Shown: positions 1-6,604 of the stretch, one piece after another
Position numbering within the stretch: the stretch's first letter is position 1
Layout: every line of letters begins with the position of its first letter
NCBI GenBank assembly: GCA_031380885.1
Contig: JANMXL010000087.1
Location: forward strand, 1 to 12,418
Direction: 5' to 3'
DNA length: 12,418 bases
Origin: PBB1 sp031380885
GTDB taxonomy: Bacteria; Pseudomonadota; Gammaproteobacteria; Burkholderiales; Burkholderiaceae_C
Notes under the pieces: generated by a model
The model's database searches: none
What the model was told of the DNA's origin: nothing
What the model saw: only the letters and a program-made list of their open reading frames with translations
Translations under genes and position numbers: made by a program

Positions 1-800
1 GCATAGCTCAGGAAGAACTGCACCGCCACGCCAACGACGGGTGCGAAGGCGCTGCACACCAGCAGCTCGAAGCCCCGCGTTTCCAGCGGCCAGTGCGGCC
101 ACCACACCCGCAAGGACAGCAGCGCCCAGCCGATCAGCAACGCTCCGAAGTACTTGAGGTAGCGCTCCTTGCGGTTGATCCAGCTCAATGTCAGCAGGAA
201 GCCGCCGAGGGCGGTCAAGGTGATGCCCGCGATCTGCACCGTGGTGATGCTCCAGAACTCGCGCTGGGCGTGCAGCGCAGCCACCTCGGTCTCGGGCCCG
301 AGGCGCAGCACCGACAGGCCACCCGCCCGTGCGCGCACCGCCACATGCTTCAGCGCCGTGCCTCGCACCTGGATGTCCAGCACGTTGGCCTGTGGGTTCA
401 GCAGGGCCGCTGGCAGGCTCACCAGTTGCGGGCGGTAGCAGTTGTGGGTCATTGGCTCGCTCATCCGGCCGCCGCTGTAGATGCGGTGCCCGTTCAGATG
501 CACTTCGAGGTTGCTGCAGGCGCGCTCGATGTACAGCGCCAGCAGGTCGTCGGTGCCGACGCCTGCGGGCCTGTCGAAGCGGGCGCGATACCAGACGCTG
601 CCATCGTGGTCCGGACGCGACTGCGCCCACTCGTCGGGCAGCACCGTGGCCACCGCAGCGGCGTCGGCCGGGAAGCGGGCGGCGTCACTCTGCACCGCCT
701 GCACCGATGTGATCGTCAGCACCGCTGCCTGGGCCGAGCCGAGGGCGAGCCACAGCCACAGCCACAGGGCCAACAGGTGCAGCACGCCTCGGGTTCGCAT
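1..800 (-). CDS. Membrane sensor with periplasmic domain and 7TM-DISM-like helices (C-terminus off the window)
   Basis: The visible part is 266 codons of an open reading frame read leftwards and cut at position 1. A signal peptide is clear: MRTRG, then a Leu/Trp-rich core (residues 6-20) and an AQA cleavage site near residue 25. Residues about 27-165 form a periplasmic region of beta-sandwich type containing SVWYRARFD (68-76) and LEVHLNGHRIYSGG (98-111), a pattern seen in 7TM-DISM receptors. From about residue 184 there are successive hydrophobic helices (about 184-206, 217-233 and 244-265). In this family the helices are usually followed by a histidine kinase or diguanylate cyclase domain; that part would lie outside the window, so the output is unknown. 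The ATG at 800 gives a clean signal peptide but has no clear ribosome site. An in-frame ATG at 824 (8 residues longer) has a weak GAG just upstream. The gene is divergent from phoH. Confidence 0.72.
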   Translation of the reverse strand, partial: MRTRGVLHLLALWLWLWLALGSAQAAVLTITSVQAVQSDAARFPADAAAVATVLPDEWAQSRPDHDGSVWYRARFDRPAGVGTDDLLALYIERACSNLEVHLNGHRIYSGGRMSEPMTHNCYRPQLVSLPAALLNPQANVLDIQVRGTALKHVAVRARAGGLSVLRLGPETEVAALHAQREFWSITTVQIAGITLTALGGFLLTLSWINRKERYLKYFGALLIGWALLSLRVWWPHWPLETRGFELLVCSAFAPVVGVAVQFFLSY

Positions 801-915
801 GGGCCGCGATTGTGCAGGAGGCATCTCGCTCGCAGCGCGCATCGGGCCGCAATCGTTGCCTTCGTTCACGAAGCTCGCGCCACAATACGGTCACTTCCCC
901 GAACATCGGTCGACC

Positions 916-1926
916 TTGATCCTCAGACACGCCTTCATCCCGCTCGACAACACCCGGTTGGCGCACTTGTGCGGCCCGCTGGACGGGCATTTGCGAGACA
1001 TCGAATCGGCGTTCGACGTGACGATCACCCGCCGCAACGAATCGTTCAGCATCGAAGGCGGCAGAGCGCAGGCTGAACGTGCCGTTGGGCTGCTGCAATC
1101 GCTTTACGACCGAGCTCGGCTGCCCCTGGCGGCCGACGCCTTCCAGCTGTCGCTGGTGGAGGCCGCGGCCGACGCCGCGGGCCGCGCGATCCCGCTGACC
1201 CGGCGCTCTTCGGGCGAGCCTGCCGATGCGGCCGAGCCGGTGGCTGCGGCTGCGCTGCCGGCCACGGTGCTGCGCACCCGGCGTGCCGACCTGACCGGGC
1301 GCACGCCCAACCAACAGGTCTACCTGAGCAACATCCAGGCGCACGACATCACCTTTGGCATCGGACCAGCCGGCACCGGCAAGACGTTTCTGGCGGTCGC
1401 CTGCGCGATCGATGCGCTGGAGCGCAGCAGCGTGCAGCGCATCGTGCTGACGCGCCCGGCGGTCGAGGCCGGCGAACGGCTGGGCTTCCTGCCTGGTGAT
1501 CTGGCGCAGAAGGTCGACCCCTACCTGCGCCCGCTGTACGACGCGCTGTACGACCTGATGGGCGCCGACAAGGTCACCCGCTCCTTCGAGAAGGCGACCA
1601 TCGAGATCGCGCCGCTCGCCTTCATGCGCGGGCGCACGCTGAACAACGCCTTCGTGATCCTCGACGAGGCGCAGAACACCACGCCCGAGCAGATGAAGAT
1701 GTTCCTGACCCGCATCGGCTTCGGCAGCAAGTGCGTGATCACCGGCGACGTCAGCCAGATCGATCTGCCGCGCGGCCAGATGAGCGGCCTCATCGACGCC
1801 GAGCGCGTGCTGCGGCGCGTGCGCGGCATCGCCACGACGCGCTTCACGTCAGCCGATGTGGTGCGCCACCCGCTGGTCGCGCGCATCGTCGATGCCTACG
1901 AGGCGTCGCGCTCAGACACCGCTTGA
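916..1926 (+). CDS. phoH: PhoH-family ATPase (YbeZ-like)
   Basis: PhoH/YbeZ proteins are cytoplasmic P-loop NTPases linked to RNA metabolism, and in many bacteria they act with the YbeY endoribonuclease. Of 336 residues, about 1-65 form a small KH-like N-terminal region (RHAFIPLDNTRLAHLCGP...), followed by a variable Ala-rich linker to about 125 and the PhoH ATPase domain to the end. Walker A is GPAGTGKT (150-157) and Walker B is VILDEAQN (247-254), followed by ITGDVSQIDLP (275-285), typical of the family. The length fits (E. coli YbeZ is about 346 residues). The frame is open far upstream, but homology begins at ILRHAF, so the TTG at 916 is the likely start; an in-frame ATG at 799 would overlap the divergent sensor gene. 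A possible promoter, TTGCCT (856) and CACAAT (881), has a 19-base spacer and is weak. The stop codon overlaps ybeY. Confidence 0.93.
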   Translation: MILRHAFIPLDNTRLAHLCGPLDGHLRDIESAFDVTITRRNESFSIEGGRAQAERAVGLLQSLYDRARLPLAADAFQLSLVEAAADAAGRAIPLTRRSSGEPADAAEPVAAAALPATVLRTRRADLTGRTPNQQVYLSNIQAHDITFGIGPAGTGKTFLAVACAIDALERSSVQRIVLTRPAVEAGERLGFLPGDLAQKVDPYLRPLYDALYDLMGADKVTRSFEKATIEIAPLAFMRGRTLNNAFVILDEAQNTTPEQMKMFLTRIGFGSKCVITGDVSQIDLPRGQMSGLIDAERVLRRVRGIATTRFTSADVVRHPLVARIVDAYEASRSDTA

Positions 1927-2381
1927 TGCCCTGCCCTGCGCTGTCGCTGTCGTTGCAGTTCGCGCGCGAGGACCTCCCACGCGAGCACCGTGCGCGGCTG
2001 CCGCGGCACCGCGTGGCGCGCTGGATCCGTGCGGCGCTCGACGCCCCGGCCGAGATCACGGTGCGCATCGTCGGCCCCGCCGAAGCCCGCGCGCTGAACC
2101 GCGACTTCCGCGGCAAGGATCACGCGACCAACGTGCTGACCTTCGACTACAGCCATGCGCCGACGGTGCATGCCGACCTGGTGTTGTGCGCCGACGTGGT
2201 CGAAGCCGAAGCGCAAGCGCAGTCGTGCACGCTCGAAGCCCACTATGCGCACCTGCTGATCCACGGCACGTTGCACGCCCAAGGCCATGACCACGAGCGT
2301 GACAATGAAGCCGAGCGGATGGAAGCCCGTGAAAGCGAGCTGATGCAGTCGCTGGGGTTTGCTGATCCGTATGCGGGCTGA
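1926..2381 (+). CDS. ybeY: Endoribonuclease YbeY (16S rRNA maturation, ribosome quality control)
   Basis: YbeY is a zinc-dependent single-strand endoribonuclease needed for 16S rRNA 3'-end maturation and removal of defective ribosomes. The protein has 151 residues, normal for the family. The metal site HGTLHAQGHDH (residues 113-123) supplies the three histidines H113, H117 and H123. The conserved core LNRDFRGKDHATNVLTF lies at 57-73, with R59 corresponding to the conserved functional arginine. The ATG at 1926 shares its A with the TGA of phoH, so the two are probably translationally coupled. This agrees with the known PhoH-YbeY partnership, and some bacteria carry them as a fusion. Downstream the gene faces corA with only 18 bases between the stops; the corC and lnt genes that often follow ybeY are not here. 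Confidence 0.96.
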   Translation: MPCPALSLSLQFAREDLPREHRARLPRHRVARWIRAALDAPAEITVRIVGPAEARALNRDFRGKDHATNVLTFDYSHAPTVHADLVLCADVVEAEAQAQSCTLEAHYAHLLIHGTLHAQGHDHERDNEAERMEARESELMQSLGFADPYAG

Positions 2382-2399
2382 CGGCCACTGAGGCTCAGC

Positions 2400-3518
2400 T
2401 CAGCGCGATGCACTGAGGTAGCGCTTGCGCCAGAAATACACGCTCATGCCGATGCCGACCATCAGCATCGCGAAGAAGATGAGCCAGAAGCCGGTGCGGC
2501 TGTGGATCAGCGGCAGCCCTTCGAAATTCATGCCGAAGAAACCGGTCACCAGGTTCAGCGGCATGAAGATCGCCGTCAGCACGGTCAGCGTGCGCATGAT
2601 GGAATTGGTGCGGTTGCTCTGCGCCGAGAAATGCATCTGCACCGCGGTCTCGGCCGACGATTCGAGCCGGCGCACATGGCCGAGCACCCGCTCGATGTGT
2701 TCGAGCACGTCGCGCGAGCGCACGCGCAGCAGTTCGCGTTCGCGGCGCGCGGCGCTGTCGGTCTCGACCGGCCACTCGTCGAGTGCGTCGATCCATTCAA
2801 CGATGGCGCTGCGCTGATCCTCGCAGGTGTCCTCCAGCAGGCGCAGCGAGTTGCGCGATTCGAGCAGCATCTGCCAGTTGTCGAAGCGGCTGCGCGGGTT
2901 GAACAGCTCTTGCTGCAGGTAGCCGAGCTGCTTGGTCAGCAGCCGCCGCAATTCGAGGTAGCTGTCGACCATGTGGTTGACCATGCGCACCATCAGGTCG
3001 GCTGCACTGGTGGGCAAGCGCGCTGCGCTGCGTGCATCCGGCGAACGCACCTCGCCGTTGGTTGGCAAGGACTGTTGTTGCAGGCGGTTGGCGAAGAACT
3101 CACGCACCTGGCAGTCGGTTGGGTGCACCGTCAGCAGCACGCGGTCGAAGAGGGCAAAGCCGACCGGGCTGGTGTCGATGGCTTCCAACGCCGCACGCGC
3201 GCTGGTCAGCGTGCCTTTGCTGTCGTCGAGGAACATCAGCGCGGTGCCTTCGCCAGCGGCCAGCCGCCGAAACACCAGCATGTCGTACCACGAGGTGTCG
3301 TCGAAGTGCGAAGGCAGCTGGTTGTTCAGCAGGTCGGCGATGTGCAGGTCGACCAGCTGCCCGCCAGTCCAGCGCTGCAGCGCGGCTTGCAGCGTCGCGG
3401 CCTGCACCTCGAATTCACGCCGCGCGCTGCCGACCCACAGATAGCCGGTCGCCGGCAGCGACTCGGGCAGATCGTCGAGTTCGCTGAACTGATCGCCGCT
3501 GATGTGGAAGATGCGCAT
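2400..3518 (-). CDS. corA: CorA-family magnesium/divalent cation transporter
   Basis: CorA proteins form homopentameric inner-membrane channels that bring Mg2+ (in some members Co2+, Ni2+ or Zn2+) into the cell. The 372-residue protein has the usual plan: an N-terminal cytoplasmic alpha/beta domain, long helices from about 170 to 305 (including charged stretches such as AARRERELLRVRSRD at 256-270) forming the funnel, then two C-terminal membrane helices at about 308-328 and 343-363. The signature GMN (329-331, in GFFGMNFEGLPL) ends the first helix at the pore mouth, and the basic tail WRKRYLSASR follows the second. The ATG at 3518 is preceded by GGAA at good spacing. The gene lies 23 bases downstream of hemB on the same strand and is probably co-transcribed with it. 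Ion preference among CorA-family members cannot be settled from the GMN motif alone. Confidence 0.92.
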   Translation of the reverse strand: MRIFHISGDQFSELDDLPESLPATGYLWVGSARREFEVQAATLQAALQRWTGGQLVDLHIADLLNNQLPSHFDDTSWYDMLVFRRLAAGEGTALMFLDDSKGTLTSARAALEAIDTSPVGFALFDRVLLTVHPTDCQVREFFANRLQQQSLPTNGEVRSPDARSAARLPTSAADLMVRMVNHMVDSYLELRRLLTKQLGYLQQELFNPRSRFDNWQMLLESRNSLRLLEDTCEDQRSAIVEWIDALDEWPVETDSAARRERELLRVRSRDVLEHIERVLGHVRRLESSAETAVQMHFSAQSNRTNSIMRTLTVLTAIFMPLNLVTGFFGMNFEGLPLIHSRTGFWLIFFAMLMVGIGMSVYFWRKRYLSASR

Positions 3519-3541
3519 CGCGGTTCCAGCGTTGCCTGACG

Positions 3542-4546
3542 TCAGGCCGACTTCATCAAGCGCGCGGCGTCAAGCGCGAAGTAGGTCAGCACGCCATCGG
3601 CGCCAGCGCGCTTGAAGGCGAGCAGGCTTTCCATCATCACCGCATCGTGGTCCAGCCAGCCGTTGGCAGCAGCCGCCTTCAGCATCGCGTACTCGCCGCT
3701 GACCTGGTAGACGAAAGTCGGCACCCGGAACTCGTCTTTCACGCGCCTCACGATGTCGAGGTAGGGCATGCCGGGCTTGACCATCACCATGTCGGCGCCT
3801 TCGGCGATGTCGAGCGCCACTTCGCGCAGCGCCTCGTCGCTGTTGCCGGGGTCCATCTGGTAGACCTTCTTGTTGCTCTTGCCCAGGTTGCCGGCCGAGC
3901 CCACCGCGTCGCGGAACGGGCCGTAAAAGGCGCTGGCGTACTTGGCGCTGTAGGCCATGATCTTGGTGTGGATGTGCCCTTGTGCTTCAAGGGCCTGGCG
4001 GATCGCGCCGATGCGGCCATCCATCATGTCGCTCGGCGCCACGATGTCGACACCGGCTTCGGCGTGCACCAGCGCTTGCTTGCGCAGCACCTCGACCGTG
4101 GGGTCGTTGACGATGTAGCCGGTGGCGTCGAGCAGGCCGTCCTGGCCGTGGCTGGTGTAGGGGTCGAGCGCGACGTCGGTCAGCACGCCGAGTTCCGGGA
4201 AGCGGCGCTTGAGTTCACGCACCACGGTGGGCACCAGGCCCTCGGGGTTCAGTGCCTCGGCGCCGCCCTCGGTCTTCAGCGCGGTGTCGATCACCGGGAA
4301 CAGCGCCAGCACGGGAATGCCCAGCTTCAGACAGCTTTCTGCGACCGGCAGCAGCCGGTCCAGCGTGACGCGCTGCACGCCGGGCATCGAGGCCACATCC
4401 TGCGTCTGGTTGTGGCCCGCGGTGACGAACACCGGCAGGATCAGGTCGCTCGGGTGCAGCCGGTGTTCGCGCACCATGGCGCGGCTGAACTCGTCTTTGC
4501 GCAGGCGCCTCGGGCGGCTGCTGGGGTAGGCAGGAGGGGTGTGCAC
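3542..4546 (-). CDS. hemB: Porphobilinogen synthase (delta-aminolevulinic acid dehydratase)
   Basis: HemB condenses two 5-aminolevulinate molecules into porphobilinogen, the first common tetrapyrrole step, in the cytoplasm. The protein has 334 residues, normal length. The two Schiff-base lysines are K202 in AYSAKYASAFYGPFRDA and K257 in MVMVKPGMPYLD. The metal-site segment reads TDVALDPYTSHGQDG (123-137): the cysteines of Zn-dependent enzymes are replaced by Ala/Asp, the pattern of the Mg-responsive Pseudomonas-type enzymes. The conserved N-terminus RPRRLRKDEFSR (11-22) requires a start upstream of the ATG at codon 24; the only suitable codon is the GTG at 4546, which lacks an obvious ribosome site. 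The gene is divergent from hemJ and leads into corA. A TATCAT -10-like box on the minus strand (4590-4585) could serve hemB, but its -35 is poor. Confidence 0.97.
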   Translation of the reverse strand: MHTPPAYPSSRPRRLRKDEFSRAMVREHRLHPSDLILPVFVTAGHNQTQDVASMPGVQRVTLDRLLPVAESCLKLGIPVLALFPVIDTALKTEGGAEALNPEGLVPTVVRELKRRFPELGVLTDVALDPYTSHGQDGLLDATGYIVNDPTVEVLRKQALVHAEAGVDIVAPSDMMDGRIGAIRQALEAQGHIHTKIMAYSAKYASAFYGPFRDAVGSAGNLGKSNKKVYQMDPGNSDEALREVALDIAEGADMVMVKPGMPYLDIVRRVKDEFRVPTFVYQVSGEYAMLKAAAANGWLDHDAVMMESLLAFKRAGADGVLTYFALDAARLMKSA

Positions 4547-4577
4547 GAGGCGTCGCCGGTGAGGTTGGGGCCGAAAG

Positions 4578-4618
4578 TCGGCGGATGATAGACGCAGCGC
4601 ATGGCGATAATCCGCCGA
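4578..4618. promoter_or_regulatory. Perfect 9-bp inverted repeat in the hemB-hemJ divergent control region
   Basis: TCGGCGGAT (4578-4586) and its exact reverse complement ATCCGCCGA (4610-4618) are separated by 23 bases. The right arm ends on the A of the hemJ start codon. The left arm lies about 32-40 bases upstream of the hemB GTG. A divergent promoter with such symmetry could bind a dimeric regulator controlling both heme genes. If transcribed, it could also fold and cover the hemJ start. The sequence is directly visible; the role is inference. Confidence 0.4.
4606..4611 (+). promoter_or_regulatory. Probable leaderless -10 element of hemJ (GATAAT)
   Basis: GATAAT lies exactly six bases before the hemJ ATG at 4618, so transcription would begin at or within a base of the start codon. 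No Shine-Dalgarno sequence is present between them, consistent with a leaderless mRNA. No good -35 hexamer is found 16-18 bases upstream (GGATGA at 17), which lowers confidence. The same arrangement occurs before the ferredoxin gene at 6232. Confidence 0.42.
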
Positions 4619-5034
4619 TGCTCTGGATCAAAGCGTTTCACATCGTCTTCGTCACCAGCTGGTTTGCCGGGCTGTTTTACCTGCCGCGCATCTTCGTCAA
4701 TTTAGCGATGGTGCCGGCCGATAGCCACGCCGAACGCGAGCGCCTGCTGCTGATGGCACGCAAGCTGTATCGCTTCAGCAGCCTGCTGATGGTGCCTGCG
4801 ATCGGGCTGGGCCTGTGGTTGTGGCTGGCCGGTGGCTACGGCGGTGGCTGGCTGCACGCCAAGTTGGTGCTGGTGGTGCTGGCGGTGGGTTACCACCACA
4901 TGTGCCGCTCGCTGCTGCGCCAGTTCGAGCAGTTCACCAACCGGCGCAGCGACCGCTGGTTCCGCGTCTTCAACGAGGTGTCGGTGCTGTTGATGATCGC
5001 CATCGTCGTGCTGGTGGTGGTCAAGCCGTTTTGA
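4618..5034 (+). CDS. hemJ: Protoporphyrinogen IX oxidase HemJ (UPF0093/CopD-like membrane protein)
   Basis: HemJ is the heme-containing membrane enzyme that oxidises protoporphyrinogen IX to protoporphyrin IX in many Gram-negative bacteria lacking HemG or HemY. The protein has 138 residues with four hydrophobic segments (about 4-30, 53-71, 79-96 and 120-136). Conserved family features are present: WIKAFHIVFVTSWFAGLFYLP at the N-terminus, with H8 the likely heme-ligand histidine, and HAKLVLVVLAVGYHHMC (80-96), with the conserved lysine K82. The start at 4618 (MLWIKAFH) matches the family; an in-frame ATG at 4585 would add 11 poorly conserved residues. It is divergent from hemB, an independent pointer to heme synthesis. 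A leaderless-type -10 box precedes it. VanZ follows 26 bases downstream and may be co-transcribed. Confidence 0.92.
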   Translation: MLWIKAFHIVFVTSWFAGLFYLPRIFVNLAMVPADSHAERERLLLMARKLYRFSSLLMVPAIGLGLWLWLAGGYGGGWLHAKLVLVVLAVGYHHMCRSLLRQFEQFTNRRSDRWFRVFNEVSVLLMIAIVVLVVVKPF

Positions 5035-5060
5035 TCGCACGCTGAGCCGAGTCCAGCGCG

Positions 5061-6170
5061 ATGGTGCGTCACCGGAGTTCCGCGTCACTGCTGGCCTGGC
5101 TGTACGCCGGACTGATCGCTTACGCCAGTCTGTACCCCTTCGCTGAATGGCGCTGGCCGACGACGTCGCCGCTCGCCTTCGTGCTGCTGCCCTGGCCGCG
5201 CTACTGGACGGCGTTCGACCTGCTGTCGAACCTGTTGGGCTACATGCCGCTGGGTTTCTTGATCTTTGCCGCCCAGGTGCGCAGCGGCCGGTCGGCTGTG
5301 GTCGGTGCGTTCCATGCGCTGTGGCTGGCCTCGGCGCTGTCGCTGGCGATGGAGTTCACGCAGAACGGCCTGCCGTCGCGCGTTCCGTCGAATGTCGATT
5401 GGGCGTTCAACACCCTCGGCACAGCCAGCGGCGCGGCGGTCGGTGGCCTGCTGAAAGCACTGGGCCTGCTGAACCGCTGGCAGCGCCTGCGCGATCGCTG
5501 GTTTGTCGACCGCAGCGCGGGCGGGCTGGCCTTGCTGCTGCTGTGGCCGGTCGGTCTGTTGTTCCCGACTTCGCTGCCACTGGGGGTCGGCCAGGTGCTG
5601 TCGCGGCTGCGTGGCGTGGTGGTGTCGGTGCTCGCCGACACCCCGCTGGCCGAGTGGGGGCGCACCGTGCTCGATGCGCCGCAGCTTGCAGCCGACTTGC
5701 CGCCCTCGGGCGAGTGGTGCGCCATCGCACTCGGCTTGCTGGCGCCTTGCCTGCTGGGCTGCGCGGTGTCTCGCTCGGGCTGGCGGCGGGCGGTGCTGGT
5801 GCTGGGCATCGCGCTGGCCGGTGTCGGGGCGACGACGCTGTCGACCGCGCTCAATTTCGGGCCTGACCATGCGCTGGCCTGGTTGACCGGCCCTGCCGCG
5901 GTCGGTCTCGGTGCTGGCGCGCTGGCGGCGCTGCTGCTGGCCTGGGCGCCACGGCGTGCGGCGGCGGCGCTGGGCTTGATGGCCTTGACCGCGCTGGTTT
6001 TGTTGGTCGCCCAGGCCCCCGAAGACGCGTACTACGCACAGAGCCTGAACGCCTGGGAGCAGGGCCGCTTCATCCGTTTTCACGGTGCCGCGCAGTGGGT
6101 GGGCTGGCTGTGGCCGTATGCGGCGATGGCGTACCTGCTCGGGCGGGTCGCCGCTCGCGAAGTCACCTGA
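5061..6170 (+). CDS. VanZ-family polytopic membrane protein
   Basis: The protein has 369 residues, mostly hydrophobic, with about nine or ten predicted membrane segments. The N-terminal part (about 10-135) is a VanZ-like domain: SLYPF (23-27), FDLLSNLLGYMPLGFL (52-67), and the pattern E98, Q101, R107, N111, D113, N117, G120 in MEFTQNGLPSRVPSNVDWAFNTLG. VanZ was first described in Tn1546, where it gives low-level teicoplanin resistance, but most chromosomal relatives have no known substrate and resistance should not be assumed. The C-terminal ~230 residues add more helices and an extracytoplasmic loop, a layout I associate with proteobacterial VanZ-like proteins. The ATG at 5061 has no strong ribosome site, and the position 26 bases after hemJ suggests co-transcription. 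The function is unknown. Confidence 0.85.
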   Translation: MVRHRSSASLLAWLYAGLIAYASLYPFAEWRWPTTSPLAFVLLPWPRYWTAFDLLSNLLGYMPLGFLIFAAQVRSGRSAVVGAFHALWLASALSLAMEFTQNGLPSRVPSNVDWAFNTLGTASGAAVGGLLKALGLLNRWQRLRDRWFVDRSAGGLALLLLWPVGLLFPTSLPLGVGQVLSRLRGVVVSVLADTPLAEWGRTVLDAPQLAADLPPSGEWCAIALGLLAPCLLGCAVSRSGWRRAVLVLGIALAGVGATTLSTALNFGPDHALAWLTGPAAVGLGAGALAALLLAWAPRRAAAALGLMALTALVLLVAQAPEDAYYAQSLNAWEQGRFIRFHGAAQWVGWLWPYAAMAYLLGRVAAREVT

Positions 6171-6219
6171 CCGTACAAGTCGTTGCGCCTGCAAAGCCGT
6201 TGCATCGCAGTGGCCTCCG

Positions 6220-6225
6220 TAGAAT
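6220..6225 (+). promoter_or_regulatory. Probable leaderless -10 element of the ferredoxin gene (TAGAAT)
   Basis: TAGAAT lies exactly six bases before the ATG at 6232, the spacing expected when the A of ATG is the transcription start. There is no Shine-Dalgarno sequence in the intervening six bases. A TTGCAT at 6200-6205 is a possible -35 but with a short 14-base spacer. This would give the ferredoxin and downstream genes a promoter separate from vanZ. Confidence 0.5.
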
Positions 6226-6231
6226 CTCGGC

Positions 6232-6558
6232 ATGAGCTATTTCAGCCGCCATGTCTTCTTCTGCCTGAACCAGCGCGACAAGGGTGAAGACTGCTGCGCC
6301 GGGCAGGCCGCGCAAGCCGGGTTCGACCGGTGCAAGTCACGCGTCAAGCAGGCCGGCCTTGCCGGTGTGGGGCAGGTGCGGGTGAACAAGGCTGGCTGCC
6401 TCGACCGCTGCGCCGGCGGGCCGGTGGCGGTGGTCTATCCCGAAGCCGTCTGGTACACGTTCGTCGACAACGACGACATCGACGAGATCGTCGATTCGCA
6501 CTTGAAGCACGGGCGCATCGTCGGGCGCCTGCTGTTGCCGCCGTCGGTCGGCAAGTGA
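6232..6558 (+). CDS. Thioredoxin-like [2Fe-2S] ferredoxin
   Basis: The protein has 108 residues and belongs to the thioredoxin-fold [2Fe-2S] ferredoxins (NuoE C-terminal-like), small cytoplasmic electron carriers. The N-terminus HVFFCLNQR places C11 at the end of the first strand. C21/C22 follow in EDCCAG, and the second cluster loop is AGCLDRCAGGPVAVVYP with C56 and C60. C11, one of C21/C22, C56 and C60 are the likely cluster ligands; C34 is extra. The remaining TFVDNDDIDEIVDSHLKHGRIV (76-97) matches the common C-terminal helix of this family. The physiological partner is unknown. A leaderless-type promoter precedes the gene. The hydrolase gene follows after 46 bases, and the two may be co-transcribed. 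Confidence 0.9.
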   Translation: MSYFSRHVFFCLNQRDKGEDCCAGQAAQAGFDRCKSRVKQAGLAGVGQVRVNKAGCLDRCAGGPVAVVYPEAVWYTFVDNDDIDEIVDSHLKHGRIVGRLLLPPSVGK

Positions 6559-6604
6559 CATACCGCCCGCCGTGGGCGCCTTGTCTGGCAGTTCCTCTCG
6601 CACC

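Noticed and set aside
93..1076. Plus-strand open frame (327 codons) across the sensor gene and the phoH start
   Set aside because: No signal, domain or sensible start. The minus-strand sensor and the phoH frame explain this DNA much better.
2382..2399. CTGAG-G-CTCAG palindrome between the ybeY and corA stops as a bidirectional terminator
   Set aside because: Only a five-base arm around one base, and no T-tract on either side.
2502..3539. Plus-strand open frame (345 codons) opposite corA
   Set aside because: Reverse-frame shadow of corA; low-complexity His/Gln/Val composition and no domain, while the CorA protein on the other strand is complete with its GMN motif.
3647..4588. Plus-strand open frame (313 codons) opposite hemB
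   Set aside because: Reverse-frame shadow; HemB on the minus strand carries both catalytic lysines.
5061..6170. VanZ-family gene as a glycopeptide resistance determinant
   Set aside because: No vanA/H/X/Y/S/R genes are nearby; chromosomal VanZ-like proteins are widespread without a resistance role, and Gram-negatives are intrinsically insensitive.
5085..6233. Minus-strand open frame (382 codons) opposite vanZ
   Set aside because: Same composition artefact (Arg/Gln-rich), fully overlapping a credible membrane-protein gene.
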